Under the pieces are notes generated by a model. The model was not told where the DNA came from. It was given only the letters and a program-made list of their open reading frames with translations, and did no database searches. The translations under genes were made by a program, and so were the position numbers. DNA of 64,000 bases from Streptomyces sp. NBC_01233 (GTDB lineage Bacteria > Actinomycetota > Actinomycetes > Streptomycetales > Streptomycetaceae), in contig NZ_CP108514.1 in NCBI RefSeq assembly GCF_035989305.1, forward strand, positions 9,962,501 through 10,026,500, in the 5' to 3' direction. Positions within the stretch are counted from its first letter, which is position 1; each line of letters opens with the position of its first letter. Of the stretch, positions 8,740 to 17,654 are shown in pieces.

Positions 8740-9147
8740 TCACTCCGTGATGGTGGGCGGCGCGGCCAGGAACGGGCGCACCTCCAGCCACTCGTGGATC
8801 GGCTTTCCGCCCGCGCCGGGGGCGGCCGACAGTTCCCCGGCCAGCTCGAGGGCGCGCTCGTAGCTGTCGACGTCGATCACCATCCAGCCGGCGATGAGGT
8901 CCTTGGTCTCGGCGAACGGGCCGTCGGTGACCGGCGGGCGCCCCTCGCCGTCGTACCGGACGAACGTCCCCTCGGGGGCGAGTGCCTGACCGTCGACGAA
9001 CTCGCCGGTCCCCTCGAGCCGGGCCGCGAAGTCGACCATGTACTGACAGTGGGCCGAGATCTCCTCCGGCGTCCATTGGTCCATGGGCACGTCGTTGACC
9101 GCAGCCGGAGCGCCGCGGTAGTGCTTGAGCAGCAGGTACTTGGCCAT
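8740..9147 (-). CDS. YCII-related DGPF protein, partner of the ECF42 sigma factor
   Basis: A 135-aa protein with the signature TDGPFAETKDLIAGW and an N-terminal KYLLLKHY strand typical of the YCII/DGPF fold. GAGGAGA lies 7 bp upstream of ATG 9147. It precedes the sigma gene in the same operon. DGPF proteins are thought to influence ECF42 activity or share its target operon; the biochemical role is unknown. A divergent alpha/beta hydrolase starts 183 bp away. Confidence 0.9.
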   Translation of the reverse strand: MAKYLLLKHYRGAPAAVNDVPMDQWTPEEISAHCQYMVDFAARLEGTGEFVDGQALAPEGTFVRYDGEGRPPVTDGPFAETKDLIAGWMVIDVDSYERALELAGELSAAPGAGGKPIHEWLEVRPFLAAPPTITE

Positions 9148-9330
9148 CGTGTTTCTCCTCGGTGCTGTGCGACCCATTGTGGTCGCGTTCACTGCAGGGA
9201 CGGAGCCGGTCTCGGGTTCTCGACATCCTCCCCGGAACCTTTTCTCCCGCGGATGAGCCCGGGTGGGGGGTGGCGCGAAACCGAACCGGGACGAGGCCTC
9301 GCGCCGCCCCGGCACGGCTAGCATGCGGGG

Positions 9331-10104
9331 ATGGAGATCCGAGTGGGCCGGGTGGTGGTCCACTACGTGGAGCACGGGACCGGTCGACCCGTGCTGGTGC
9401 TCCACGGCTCCGGCGTCGACCACCGCGAGGCCGAGGCCTGCTTCGAGCCGGCTCTCGACGGCGTCGCGGGGCTGCGGCGGATCTATCCCGACCTCCCCGG
9501 CATGGGCCGGACCACCGCTCCCGGGACGCTGCGCAGCGCCGACGACGTACTCGACACGCTGCTCGACTTCGCCGACGAGGTCACGGGCGGGACCGCGTAC
9601 CTCCTGGTTGGTCACTCGGCGGGTGCGTACTACGCGCAGGCGATGGCCGCGAGGGGCCGGGCGCAGGTCGCCGGCCTGGCGCTCGTCTGTCCGTTGCTGC
9701 CGAGACTCCGGGACGTCCCGGAGCACCGCGTCGTCACCGGATCGGGCGAGATCGGTGACGACGTCTTCCGGAGCTACTTCGTGATCCAGACACCGGAGAT
9801 GCTCGAACGGTACGAGCGGTACGTCGCCCCGGCCGCCGCGCTCGTCGACCAGGCGGCGCTCGAACGGATCGGCGAACGGTGGGCGCTGACCCCCGATCAC
9901 GCGCCGGCCTACGCGGGTCCGACAGCGGTCGTGGCGGGGCGGCTGGACTCGACGGTCGGGTACGCCGCAGCCGTCGACCTCGTCGACCACTACCCGCACG
10001 CCTCGCTCGCCGTCGTCGACGACGCGGGCCACGCCCTGCCCCACGAGCGACCGGAACTCCTGCGCGCCCTCCTCGCCGACTGGCTCGCGCGCGTCGAGCT
10101 TTGA
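9331..10104 (+). CDS. Alpha/beta hydrolase
   Basis: A 257-aa alpha/beta-hydrolase fold protein: oxyanion region VLHGSG near residue 25, nucleophile elbow GHSAGA (Ser at about 94), and DDAGHALPHE supplying the catalytic His near residue 230. No signal peptide or lid insert is apparent, so it is probably cytoplasmic. It is divergent from the DGPF/ECF42 operon and could be a target of that sigma factor, but this is only positional. Substrate unknown. Confidence 0.85.
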   Translation: MEIRVGRVVVHYVEHGTGRPVLVLHGSGVDHREAEACFEPALDGVAGLRRIYPDLPGMGRTTAPGTLRSADDVLDTLLDFADEVTGGTAYLLVGHSAGAYYAQAMAARGRAQVAGLALVCPLLPRLRDVPEHRVVTGSGEIGDDVFRSYFVIQTPEMLERYERYVAPAAALVDQAALERIGERWALTPDHAPAYAGPTAVVAGRLDSTVGYAAAVDLVDHYPHASLAVVDDAGHALPHERPELLRALLADWLARVEL

Positions 10105-10229
10105 CTCGACCCGAAACAGGCTCCTGGCCTGGTCAGAGGTGCGCGCACAGCTGGGGCGACCGACGCCCGTTTGACAGGGTTCCAAGGGGTGGCAGGGTTG
10201 TAGGTGGGGTCAATCTTGGGAGGTTCCGG

Positions 10230-10664
10230 ATGGCATCCTGTACGGCTTGGAGTTCCGTGGCGAGGCAGCTTCCGCTCAGGCTGACGGCCGGCACGTTCTT
10301 CCTGAACTCCGGTGTTTCGAAGCTGGGCGCGGACGAGGAAACCGCTGAGGGACTGCACCAGTTCGCCACTCACACCTACCCGTTCCTGGGCGAGCAGGAC
10401 GCCCAGAAGTTCGTCCGGCTGCTCGCCTCGGGGGAGCTCGCCATCGCCGCCGCGCTGCTCGTGCCGTTCGTTCCGGCCGTTGTCGCCGGGGCTGCGGTGA
10501 CCGCGTTCTCCGTCGGCACCCTCGGGCTCTACCTGCGTACGCCGGGCATGCGGCAGGAAGGCAGCCTGCGCCCCACCGAGCAGGGGATCGCGCTGGCCAA
10601 GGACGTCTGGCTGCTCGGCATCGGCGTCGCGCTCGTCGTGGACGGCGTCAACGAACACGGGTGA
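10230..10664 (+). CDS. DoxX-like small membrane protein
   Basis: A 144-aa protein starting at ATG 10230, with tgggagg at 10217-10223 as ribosome site. Residues 15-30 read LRLTAGTFFLNSGVSKLG, the typical first helix of DoxX/DUF4267-like integral membrane proteins (R..G..F...G..K). Three further hydrophobic segments follow (about 65-85, 88-103, 122-137). Role unknown; related proteins have been linked to thiosulfate oxidation or redox homeostasis. Confidence 0.7.
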   Translation: MASCTAWSSVARQLPLRLTAGTFFLNSGVSKLGADEETAEGLHQFATHTYPFLGEQDAQKFVRLLASGELAIAAALLVPFVPAVVAGAAVTAFSVGTLGLYLRTPGMRQEGSLRPTEQGIALAKDVWLLGIGVALVVDGVNEHG

Positions 10665-11038
10665 CGCACCGCGAGCCGGTGGTTCTTCGAGCCCGGTCAC
10701 ACCGCGGCGGATCTCCCTCGGCCCCGACCCTGGTCCAACTCGCCCCGGCCTTCGTCCTGGAGCACCCTCGCCTGACTGTGTCGGCCGCCGTCCTCGCCCT
10801 CGGCGGAGACGGCGGCTCTGGGCTTTTGCCTCTCTACGCGCGTAGGAAGGGCTCGCCGCATGTCGGAAGCCACAAGGGGGAAAGCCGTCGACTGGATCAT
10901 CGGCCACACCTGATCCGAGAGTGGAATCAATAACTCCAACATCAGGAGATGATTCCGGCCACCGGGCCGCAGGGCACCCGCCCTCGGCCGGGAGTGCCAT
11001 GAGCAGCGACATCCAAGCGACATCAGGGGAACGAACCC
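10665..11038. other. Intergenic region upstream of the solute-binding lipoprotein
   Basis: No gene is supported here. An inverted pair ggaatca/tgattcc separated by about 20 bp (about 10922-10956) lies upstream of the lipoprotein start and could be a regulator site; it is weak evidence. Confidence 0.35.
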
Positions 11039-11344
11039 GTGCGACGAAAGATCTTCGGCGCGGCCGCCACCGCGGTCGTGCTCGGCCTGCTGATACCACT
11101 GTCCGGATGCGGCAGTTCGGACGACGGCGCGGGTGACGGCGGAACGCTCCGCCTGGTGGCCGCCGAGTACGGCGACACCCCGGCCACCAGTTCCAAGGCC
11201 TACTGGGACAAGGCGACCGGCGACTTCACCGCCGCCAACCCCGGTATCAAGGTCGAGGTCCAGCTGCTGCCGTGGGCCGACATCGACCGTGAGGTCTCCC
11301 GGATGGTGAAGGCGGGCAAGGCGCCCGATGTGGCGCTCATGGGC
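11039..11344 (+). pseudogene. ABC-type sugar-binding lipoprotein, 5' part, cut by IS110
   Basis: The start of a family-1 extracellular solute-binding protein: basic N-terminus, hydrophobic segment, lipobox LSGC (Cys about 24), then LRLVAAEYGDTP, FTAANPGIKVEVQLLPW and APDVALMG. The IS110 element begins right after GGC (11342-11344), creating a TGA. The remaining 326 residues continue at about 13015. Sugar ABC permease genes are not beside either half. Intact, it would have delivered a carbohydrate to an importer at the outer membrane face. Confidence 0.85.
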
Positions 11345-13014
11345 TGAACGGAAAATCGAACCTCAGCCGGGCAGGCGGCAGCGTCCGTTCCGCGGAGCGG
11401 GACGGACGTCGGGAACGAGGAGTGCGGTCAGGCCGCAGTAGTGGGGGCGGCGAGGGTGACCTGGTGGCCGAGGGCCTGGAGCTGGCGGACGAGGTCGCGG
11501 GTCTTGCGGGCGGGGTTGAGATGTCGCTGGTGCCAGTCGGCGCCGAGTTCCTGGTAGCGGGCGTCGGGGTCGTTGATCAGGTGCCAGGTGATGACGAGTA
11601 TCGAGCGGGCGACGGCGACGAGGGCTTTGGCGTGGCCGCGGCGTTTGACGATCCTGCGGTAGCGGGCGCCGAGGAAGGTGTCGGTGCGGGCGGCGGCGTT
11701 GGCGGCCTCGCCGAGGGCGCCCTTGAGCCAGGGGTTGCCTTTGCCGGCTGGGCCGGTGGTGTTCTTCGCTCCGGACTGGATCGTGCGGGGGCACAGCTTC
11801 GCCCAGGAGACCAGGTGCTCGGGGGTGGGGAAGCGGCTCATGTCCAAGCCGATCTCGGCGAGGATGATCTGGGCGGTGGCCGGTCCGATGCCGGGGACCG
11901 CGTCCAGACGCTCGGCCAGTTCCCGCGCGGTCACAGCGTCACGGGCTGACGACGTGCTGGTGTCGTCTGTGCGGGGCGGTCCGGTTCCGGTGCCGTCGTG
12001 CGGGGCCCTGGTCTGTTCCATGAGGTCGGCGATCAGCCGGTCGAGTTCCCGGACCTGCGCGGTGAGGTGGTCGATGGTGCCCAGCAACACTCCCAGCAGG
12101 CGGCCGTGATGTTCTTCGAACTGCCCGGTGAGTGCCTCGGCCAGGGCCGGCTTCTTCTTCACCAGGCTCCCCTTGGCGAGATCCGCCAGAGCTCGGGGGT
12201 TGCGTTCACCGGCGGCCAGGGCGTCGAGCATGGCCCGGCCGGAGAGGCCGAAGAGGTCCGAGACAACGTCGGACAGCTTGATCTGCGCGTCCTGCAGGGC
12301 CTTGTCCACCCGGTGCTTGTGCCGGGTGCGTTCCTGGATGAAGACCGTGCGGGTGCGGGTGAGGTCCCGTAGCTGCCGGACCGGCTTGGGCGGTACGAAC
12401 GAAGCGCGGACCATGCCGCGTTCGGCGAGCTTGGCCAGCCAGACCGCGTCCAGCTTGTCGGTCTTCGGCCGGCCCGGGACGTTCTTCACATCGCGGGCGT
12501 TGACCAGCCAACATTCCAGGCCACGGGCCTCCAAGAGGTAGAAGAAGGGCCGCCAGTACGAGCCCGTCGCCTCCATCACCACCCGCTGGACACCCTGGCA
12601 GACCAGCCGGTCGCCGAGCTCGAGGATCGCGTTCGTGGTGGACGCGACCGTCCAGACCTGCTGGACGCGCCGGCCTTCAATGGTGTCGTGCGGGACGCGC
12701 AGACACACCATCCCGGACGCCTTGGCGATGTCGATCGCCGCGACCCGGGCAACACTTCCGTCGTCGTGGTCCTCCCTGGACTCCTCCATCGTCTTCCTCC
12801 CCTTGCGCAAGGTGCGGGCGGGGGCTGCCCGGGAAGCCTGAGGGGAGACAGAGAAGCTGAACGGCGTGCTCGAGACGACAGTGTGCGGCCCCTCGGACGG
12901 CTCCCTCACCAGACTCCTATGCGGGCTCACAGCCCAAACATCAAGCGGCGTCGGCGGACAGCCCCCGTACCGATTTTCACGCTCGCGAGGCGTCAACCGC
13001 AGGTGAACGGCTGA
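11345..13014 (-). mobile_element. IS110-family insertion sequence
   Basis: The element interrupts the solute-binding lipoprotein gene. TGAACGG occurs at both ends as a direct repeat (11345-11351 and 13005-13011), and gaaaatcg/cgattttc is an inverted pair near the ends (about 11352 and 12972). IS110 elements usually lack true terminal inverted repeats and long target duplications, which fits. Exact ends are uncertain by a few bases; joining 11344 to 13015 restores the reading frame (MG-DSYSDF). Confidence 0.85.
11428..12789 (-). CDS. IS110-family transposase (DEDD recombinase)
   Basis: Start ATG 12789 is preceded by GGGGAGG; a longer frame to 12996 is not needed. The 453-aa protein has the N-terminal DEDD RuvC-like domain (AAIDIAKASGMVCL, VVMEATGSYW, KTDKLDAVWLAKL) and the C-terminal Tnp_20 domain (LDAVPGIGPATAQIILAEIG, with downstream Ser in GAKNTTGPAGKGNPW). 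It appears intact. The long non-coding flank upstream (12790-13014) would carry the bridge RNA in this family; ccttgcgcaagg just upstream is a small palindrome. Confidence 0.95.
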   Translation of the reverse strand: MEESREDHDDGSVARVAAIDIAKASGMVCLRVPHDTIEGRRVQQVWTVASTTNAILELGDRLVCQGVQRVVMEATGSYWRPFFYLLEARGLECWLVNARDVKNVPGRPKTDKLDAVWLAKLAERGMVRASFVPPKPVRQLRDLTRTRTVFIQERTRHKHRVDKALQDAQIKLSDVVSDLFGLSGRAMLDALAAGERNPRALADLAKGSLVKKKPALAEALTGQFEEHHGRLLGVLLGTIDHLTAQVRELDRLIADLMEQTRAPHDGTGTGPPRTDDTSTSSARDAVTARELAERLDAVPGIGPATAQIILAEIGLDMSRFPTPEHLVSWAKLCPRTIQSGAKNTTGPAGKGNPWLKGALGEAANAAARTDTFLGARYRRIVKRRGHAKALVAVARSILVITWHLINDPDARYQELGADWHQRHLNPARKTRDLVRQLQALGHQVTLAAPTTAA

Positions 13015-13996
13015 CTCCTATTCGGACTTCGCCGCCCAGGGGAAGCTCTATTCCGCGGAAGAGCTCCTCTCGGTCGGAGCCGAGGCGAACTTCCTGCAGC
13101 CGCTCGCCGAGGCGGGGACCGTCAACAGCCGCCTCTACGGACTGCCCTTCGTGGCGAGCAGCCGTCTGCTGTTCTACAACGAGGCGCTCTTCGCCAAGGC
13201 CGGCGTCAAGAAGGCCCCCAAGACCTGGTCCGAACTGAAGGCCGCCGCCAAGGCGCTCAAGGACAAGGACGTGAAGTACCCGTACGCCATGCCCCTGGGC
13301 CCGGAGGAGGCGCACGCCGAGGCGTTGATCTGGGAGCTCAGCAACGGCGGTGGCTACGCGGACAACAGCGGCAAGTACAGCCTGGACTCCGAGCAGAACA
13401 CCAGGACCTGGCAGTGGGTCAAGGACAACCTGGTGACCCCCGGCCTGGTCGGGCCCACCCCGCCGTCCCGGTTGAACCGCGCCGACGCCTTCGCCGCGTT
13501 CCTGCGCGGCGAGGTCGGCATGCTCAACGGCTACCCGTCGCTCGCCCACGAGGCGGCCGCGAAGGGCATCGACGTCGGCACCGTCGCCATGCCGGTCTCG
13601 GACTCGCTCGGCTCGGGGGAGAGCCCGCCGACCGTGGGCGTGGCCGACTGGATGGTGGCCTTCAAGCAGAACGACAGGCGTGACGAGATCGGAAAGTTCC
13701 TGGAGTTCGTCTACCAGGACAAGAACCTGTCGGACTTCGCCGGCCGGTACCACCTGCTGCCGTCCACCGCCTCCGCCGCGCGCACCCCGGCCGGCGGCGG
13801 CCTCAGCCAGACTGACGAGGACTTCCTGAGCGCGCTGCGGACCGCCCGGCTCTACCCGGTGAACGACCCGTCCTGGGTGACGGTCAGCGACACGATCAAG
13901 CGCAACATCGGACGCGCTGTGGAACCGGGCGGCGACCCGAAGGCCGTCCTGGAGGACATCGCGAACAAGGCGGTGGAGGCCGGCAAGAAGGGCTGA
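13015..13996 (+). pseudogene. ABC-type sugar-binding lipoprotein, 3' part
   Basis: Continues the lipoprotein after the IS110 insertion: SYSDFAAQGKLYSAEEL, LYGLPFVASSRLLFYNEALF, AAFLRGEVGMLNGYPS and FVYQDKNLSDFAGRYHLLP are all typical of sugar-binding proteins. An internal ATG at 13151 could start a partial product, but it would lack the first lobe and the signal peptide. Confidence 0.85.
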
Positions 13997-14033
13997 CGGC
14001 CTCCCGGCGGATCTTCGGCGCGGTGCCGGGGCT

Positions 14034-14582
14034 TCAGGGCTGTTTCCCCCGCTGGTTGAACGGCGGTCTGCCGAGGACGACCGCCATGCCGCAGGTGTTG
14101 GTGAGGGCGCAGAACACCAGGCCGGCCGCGATCCCGGCGGACAGCAGCTGGAACGCCGGATGGACGAACAGGCCCAGGGCCAGGCCCAGCAGCACGATGG
14201 CGCCCGCGGTGAAGCGGACCTGGCGCTCCATGGCCCGGACGGCCCGCGGCCGGCCGGCCGGGTACTGCAGCCCGTGGCCCTCGGCGGCCCACGCCGTGGT
14301 GCCGCCGCTCAGGCTCGACGCGGGGATGCCGTGGGAGGCCAGAGTGGCGGCGGCGTCGTCCGAGCGGGCGCCCGAGGAGCACACCAGGAGAAGCGCCTTG
14401 CGCCCGGCGGCCTGCCGGAGCTCGGGCAGCGCCCGCCCGATGCGGTCGAGGGGGATGTTGGCGGCGGTCGGGCCCGTCAGGCGACATCGGTGCGGGACTT
14501 CGCCCCGGTGGTGGGCGCTCTGGCCGGCCCGCAGGGTCAGCGGCGCGCCTCGCCCCACCCAGCCGTCCTCCTTGGCCGTCAA
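14034..14582 (-). CDS. Rhodanese-like protein with C-terminal DUF2892 membrane hairpin, N-terminus replaced
   Basis: The supported part (below about 14470) reads NIPLDRIGRALPEL, then the active-site loop VCSSGARSD with Cys as persulfide acceptor, then TAWAAEGHGLQYP, and two membrane segments of a YgaP/DUF2892 hairpin (GAIVLLGLALGLFV, LLSAGIAAGLVFC). Such proteins move sulfane sulfur at the membrane. The usual beginning of the rhodanese domain is missing: the sequence before PTAANIPL is unlike the family, and TTG 14582 sits at the join with a glycosidase fragment. Probably non-functional. Confidence 0.6.
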   Translation of the reverse strand: MTAKEDGWVGRGAPLTLRAGQSAHHRGEVPHRCRLTGPTAANIPLDRIGRALPELRQAAGRKALLLVCSSGARSDDAAATLASHGIPASSLSGGTTAWAAEGHGLQYPAGRPRAVRAMERQVRFTAGAIVLLGLALGLFVHPAFQLLSAGIAAGLVFCALTNTCGMAVVLGRPPFNQRGKQP

Positions 14583-15170
14583 ACCTGGAAGGTCACCCCG
14601 CCGGCGACGGCCGCCGCCGGCACGCAGTGGCCGCTCACCGTCGACGGCACCGCCGAGTCACCGACCGGGCCCCTGCGCCACTCCGCCACGGAACGGGTTT
14701 CCACGGCCCCGCCGGCGCCGGCCGCCGACTCCCATCTGAGCGATCTCGCATGGGTGTCGGCCATCAACGGCTGGGGGCCGGTGGAACGCGACCGGTCCAA
14801 CGGGCGCAACGCGGCCGGGGACGGTACGCCCATCTCGTTCGGCGGAGTGACGTACGCGAAGGGCCTCGGCGTCCATGCGCCCTCCGAGATCGTCCACCAC
14901 CTCGGCGGAGCGGCGGACCGCTTCACCGCGCTCGTCGGCATCGACGACTTCTCGAAGAACCAGGCCGCCACCGGCGCGACGAAGGCCTCGGTCAGGGGCG
15001 ACGGGAAGGTGCTCTTCACCAGCGGCAAACTGACCGGCGCGGGCGGTCCCGTGCAGGTGGATCTCGACGTACGCGGGGTGAAGCTGCTGTATCTGGTCGT
15101 CGAGGACGCCAAGGCCAATACGGCGTTCGACCACACCTCCTGGGCCCTCGCCCGGGTGACCGTGCCCTGA
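14580..15170 (+). pseudogene. NPCBM-domain C-terminus of a lost glycoside hydrolase
   Basis: From about 14583 the frame reads QTWKVTPPATAAAGTQWPL, then HLSDLAWVSAINGWGPVERDRS, YAKGLGVHAPSEIVHHL, FTALVGIDD and LDVRGVKLLYLVVEDA. This is a complete NPCBM/NEW2 carbohydrate-binding module, usually C-terminal in alpha-galactosidases and related enzymes. The catalytic part is absent; the join at about 14580 runs straight into the antisense of the truncated rhodanese gene. The nearby broken sugar-binding protein suggests a former sugar-use locus. Confidence 0.75.
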
Positions 15171-15215
15171 CGCGGCGTGGGTAGGGTCGGGTGAACCCGA
15201 TCGAGGAGGACCAGC

Positions 15216-15539
15216 GTGGCGAACATCGTGATCGCGCAGACGACGGTGAACGACGAGGGGAAGGCGTACGACATAGGCCGGGCCGCCGTGGAGGCCCGGT
15301 TGACGGCCGGCGTGCACATCGACGCGCGGATGACCACCTTCTCCTGGGAGAAGGGCGCCGTGCAGCACGAGCGGGGGTACCGGCTCTCCTTCCAGACGAC
15401 CACCGGGAAGGTCGCCGCCTTGAAGGCGTGGGTGCACGAACAGCACCCGCACGATGTGCCGCAGTGGATCGTGCTGCCGAGCGTGGAGGCCTCGGAGGAG
15501 TACCTGGCGTGGGCGGTGAAGGAGACCACCGCGGGGTAG
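15216..15539 (+). CDS. cutA: CutA family divalent-cation tolerance protein
   Basis: A 107-aa protein with the CutA pattern: IVIAQTTVNDEGKAYDIGRA at the start, a central TTFSWEKGAVQ strand pair (the family WxGxxE region), KVAALKAWVHEQHPHDVPQ, and IVLPSVEASEEYLAWAVKE at the end. CutA forms ferredoxin-like homotrimers; it is linked to copper tolerance in some bacteria, with the true role debated. Length is normal. GTG-rich leader with AGGAGGA about 10 bp upstream of the ATG. Confidence 0.85.
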   Translation: MANIVIAQTTVNDEGKAYDIGRAAVEARLTAGVHIDARMTTFSWEKGAVQHERGYRLSFQTTTGKVAALKAWVHEQHPHDVPQWIVLPSVEASEEYLAWAVKETTAG

Positions 15540-15551
15540 CACGGCTGCGGG

Positions 15552-16643
15552 TCAGTCTTCGGGCAGGACGCGGCCGTCCTCGTCCAGCGGAAGGTGGATG
15601 CGCGCGGGGTCCTGGCTGTTGACGTCGGACGGGCGTGGGCCCTCGGGCCCGTCGGGGCCCCAGCGCAGCAGGCGGCGGGTACGGACGATCTGGTACGAGG
15701 TGCCCTGGAACTCCAGCTGATTGACGCGCCCGGCCCGGAGGGCGTCCGCGGCCTCGGCGTAGGCGGCCAGCTCCGCGGGCCGCGGGCCGTCCGACGCCCC
15801 ACCCGCTTCGCCGTCGTCCGCCCAGGTGCGGGCGTCGGTGTGAGGACCGGCGTCCTGGGGGATGTGGCCGCGCATCCGCGGCCACATCCATGTCAGGGCG
15901 AAGTCCAATGACTTGCGGGCTTCGTGCGCACTCGCGTGCGGACCTGTGACCGGGGTCCAGCCGCTCGCGGTCTGCTCGACCACCGTGAAGGTCGCGGGCA
16001 GCAGGAGGACGTCCGGGTGGGTGTCCAGCGCCCGCAGCGCGTCGGCGCGCACGTCTTCGGGGAACCGTTCCCCGGTGTAGCACAGGCCCCGAAGGGCCAG
16101 CTGCTCAAGAGCCTGGGTGGGGGTGACCGGCGCGTCCGGGTCCAGGACCAGGCCCTCGTCGACCCCCGGTCCCTTGGCTCCGCGGTCCCAGTCGGGGGAG
16201 AGGGGCTCAGGATCGGTGGGACGCGGCTGCTCGATACCGCCCGGACCGGCCCCCGCGTACTCCTCGGCCCGCACGACCCGGTACCGAGTCCCCGCCACGT
16301 CGAGTTCGTCGACGCGCTCGCTCTCCAGCCGGGCGACCGCCGCCAGCAGTACGCGCCGCTCCGCCCTGTCGCGCGCATCGTCCTTCGCACGGAACCACAA
16401 CCGGGAGTTCAGCCCGTCGCGCGCCTGCTGCGGGCAACCGTCCGTCACCGCGAGCACCACCCGCCACTGCGATTCCCCCGTGTACTGCGCCGCCACCCCG
16501 AACAGAGGGCCGCGCACCACGACATTGGCGGTACGCGCCACGGCGTCGACCGCGTCGGCTTCCACCGCGGCCTCCACCGGCTCCACGGGAACCCGCACCA
16601 CCATCGGTCGGGACCAGCCCGCCCCCACATTCCCACGGTCCAT
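15552..16643 (-). CDS. DUF5954 family protein
   Basis: A 363-aa protein beginning MDRGNVGAGWSRPMVVRVP (ATG 16643). The layout, VPVEPVEAAVEADAV near the start and a repeated RVNQLEFQGTSYQIVRTRR-like segment (two copies: about residues 108-125 and 320-335, each ERVDELDVAGTRYRVVR-like), matches the DUF5954 family found in streptomycetes. Function unknown, soluble, no export signal. It overlaps the nominal start of the divergent HAD gene by 2 bp, so its promoter lies inside that region. Confidence 0.75.
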   Translation of the reverse strand: MDRGNVGAGWSRPMVVRVPVEPVEAAVEADAVDAVARTANVVVRGPLFGVAAQYTGESQWRVVLAVTDGCPQQARDGLNSRLWFRAKDDARDRAERRVLLAAVARLESERVDELDVAGTRYRVVRAEEYAGAGPGGIEQPRPTDPEPLSPDWDRGAKGPGVDEGLVLDPDAPVTPTQALEQLALRGLCYTGERFPEDVRADALRALDTHPDVLLLPATFTVVEQTASGWTPVTGPHASAHEARKSLDFALTWMWPRMRGHIPQDAGPHTDARTWADDGEAGGASDGPRPAELAAYAEAADALRAGRVNQLEFQGTSYQIVRTRRLLRWGPDGPEGPRPSDVNSQDPARIHLPLDEDGRVLPED

Positions 16644-17430
16644 GCGCCCATCCTGCCGCCCGCGACCCGACACCGTCCCCGATTCGCTCGTTCCCCTCAC
16701 CCTGAGGGGGAGCGATGGCGTATGGGGGATCGGCGTCCAAGGCCCTGCCGGCGCGGACACCGGCAGCGCCTGTGCTGCCGGGATCAAGCCGATTGAACTC
16801 GTCATATTCGACTGCGACGGTGTACTGGTCGACAGCGAACGCATCGCAGCCCGCGTCCAGGTCGCCCTGGGCGCAGAGCTCGGCTGGCCTCTGACCCTGG
16901 ACGAGGTCGTCGACCGGTTCATCGGGCGTTCGCACGCGTCCATTCGCGAGCAGGTCGCCGCCCGGCTGGGCGAGGAGACGGCCGCGATCTGGTCGGAGCG
17001 GTTCGAGCAGCTCCACCGCGAAGCCGTGGACGCCGATCTCGCCCCCGTCGAGGGATTGCCCGAGGCGCTCGACGCGATCACCTTGCCGACTTGTGCCGCC
17101 TCCAGCGGATCCCACGACAAGATGCGCCACACCCTGGGCCGCACCGGCCTGTACGAACGCTTCGCGGGCCGCATCTACAGCGCCACCGAAGTCTCCCGGG
17201 GCAAGCCCGCCCCGGACCTGTTCCTGCACGCCGCCCGGCATCTGGGAGTCGATCCCGCCGCCTGCGTGGTGGTCGAGGACAGCCGGCCCGGCGTCCAGGC
17301 CGCCCGCGCGGCCGGCATGCGCGCCTTCGGCTATGCCGGCGGCCTGACCCCGGCCGAACGGCTCGAGGGCCCTGGCACCACCGTCTTCCACGACATGCGC
17401 ACACTCCCCCTCCTCATCACCGTGCAGTAA
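16642..17430 (+). CDS. HAD-superfamily hydrolase (beta-phosphoglucomutase-like)
   Basis: The conserved part starts at about 16789 with IELVIFDCDGVLVDSE (motif I, nucleophile Asp and general acid Asp), followed by a cap domain, CAASSGSHDKM (motif II Ser), GKPAPDLFLHAA (motif III Lys) and VVVEDSRPGVQAA (motif IV). This is subfamily IA, sugar-phosphate phosphatase or phosphomutase type. The start is a problem: no ATG, GTG or TTG lies in frame between 16643 and the conserved region, so ATG 16642 is the only standard choice and adds about 50 unlikely residues. A rare start or an upstream frameshift is possible. Confidence 0.8.
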   Translation: MRPSCRPRPDTVPDSLVPLTLRGSDGVWGIGVQGPAGADTGSACAAGIKPIELVIFDCDGVLVDSERIAARVQVALGAELGWPLTLDEVVDRFIGRSHASIREQVAARLGEETAAIWSERFEQLHREAVDADLAPVEGLPEALDAITLPTCAASSGSHDKMRHTLGRTGLYERFAGRIYSATEVSRGKPAPDLFLHAARHLGVDPAACVVVEDSRPGVQAARAAGMRAFGYAGGLTPAERLEGPGTTVFHDMRTLPLLITVQ

Positions 17431-17654
17431 CCACCCGCTGCACGTCTCGCTGGACGATGTACCGGGGCTGCCCGGCCGCTACGGCGTGAGAGGGAGGCGG
17501 AACGGTCAGTCCCCCGCCCGCGTGGCGTGCACGTGCGTCCCGTCGCGGGGGACGATGAGATGGCTGGGAACACAGACGCCGGTACGTGATCACTGCCCGG
17601 CACGGGGCCGCAGCCAGGGCCGCAGCCTTCGGCGGCCGGAAGGAGAGCCCGGAG

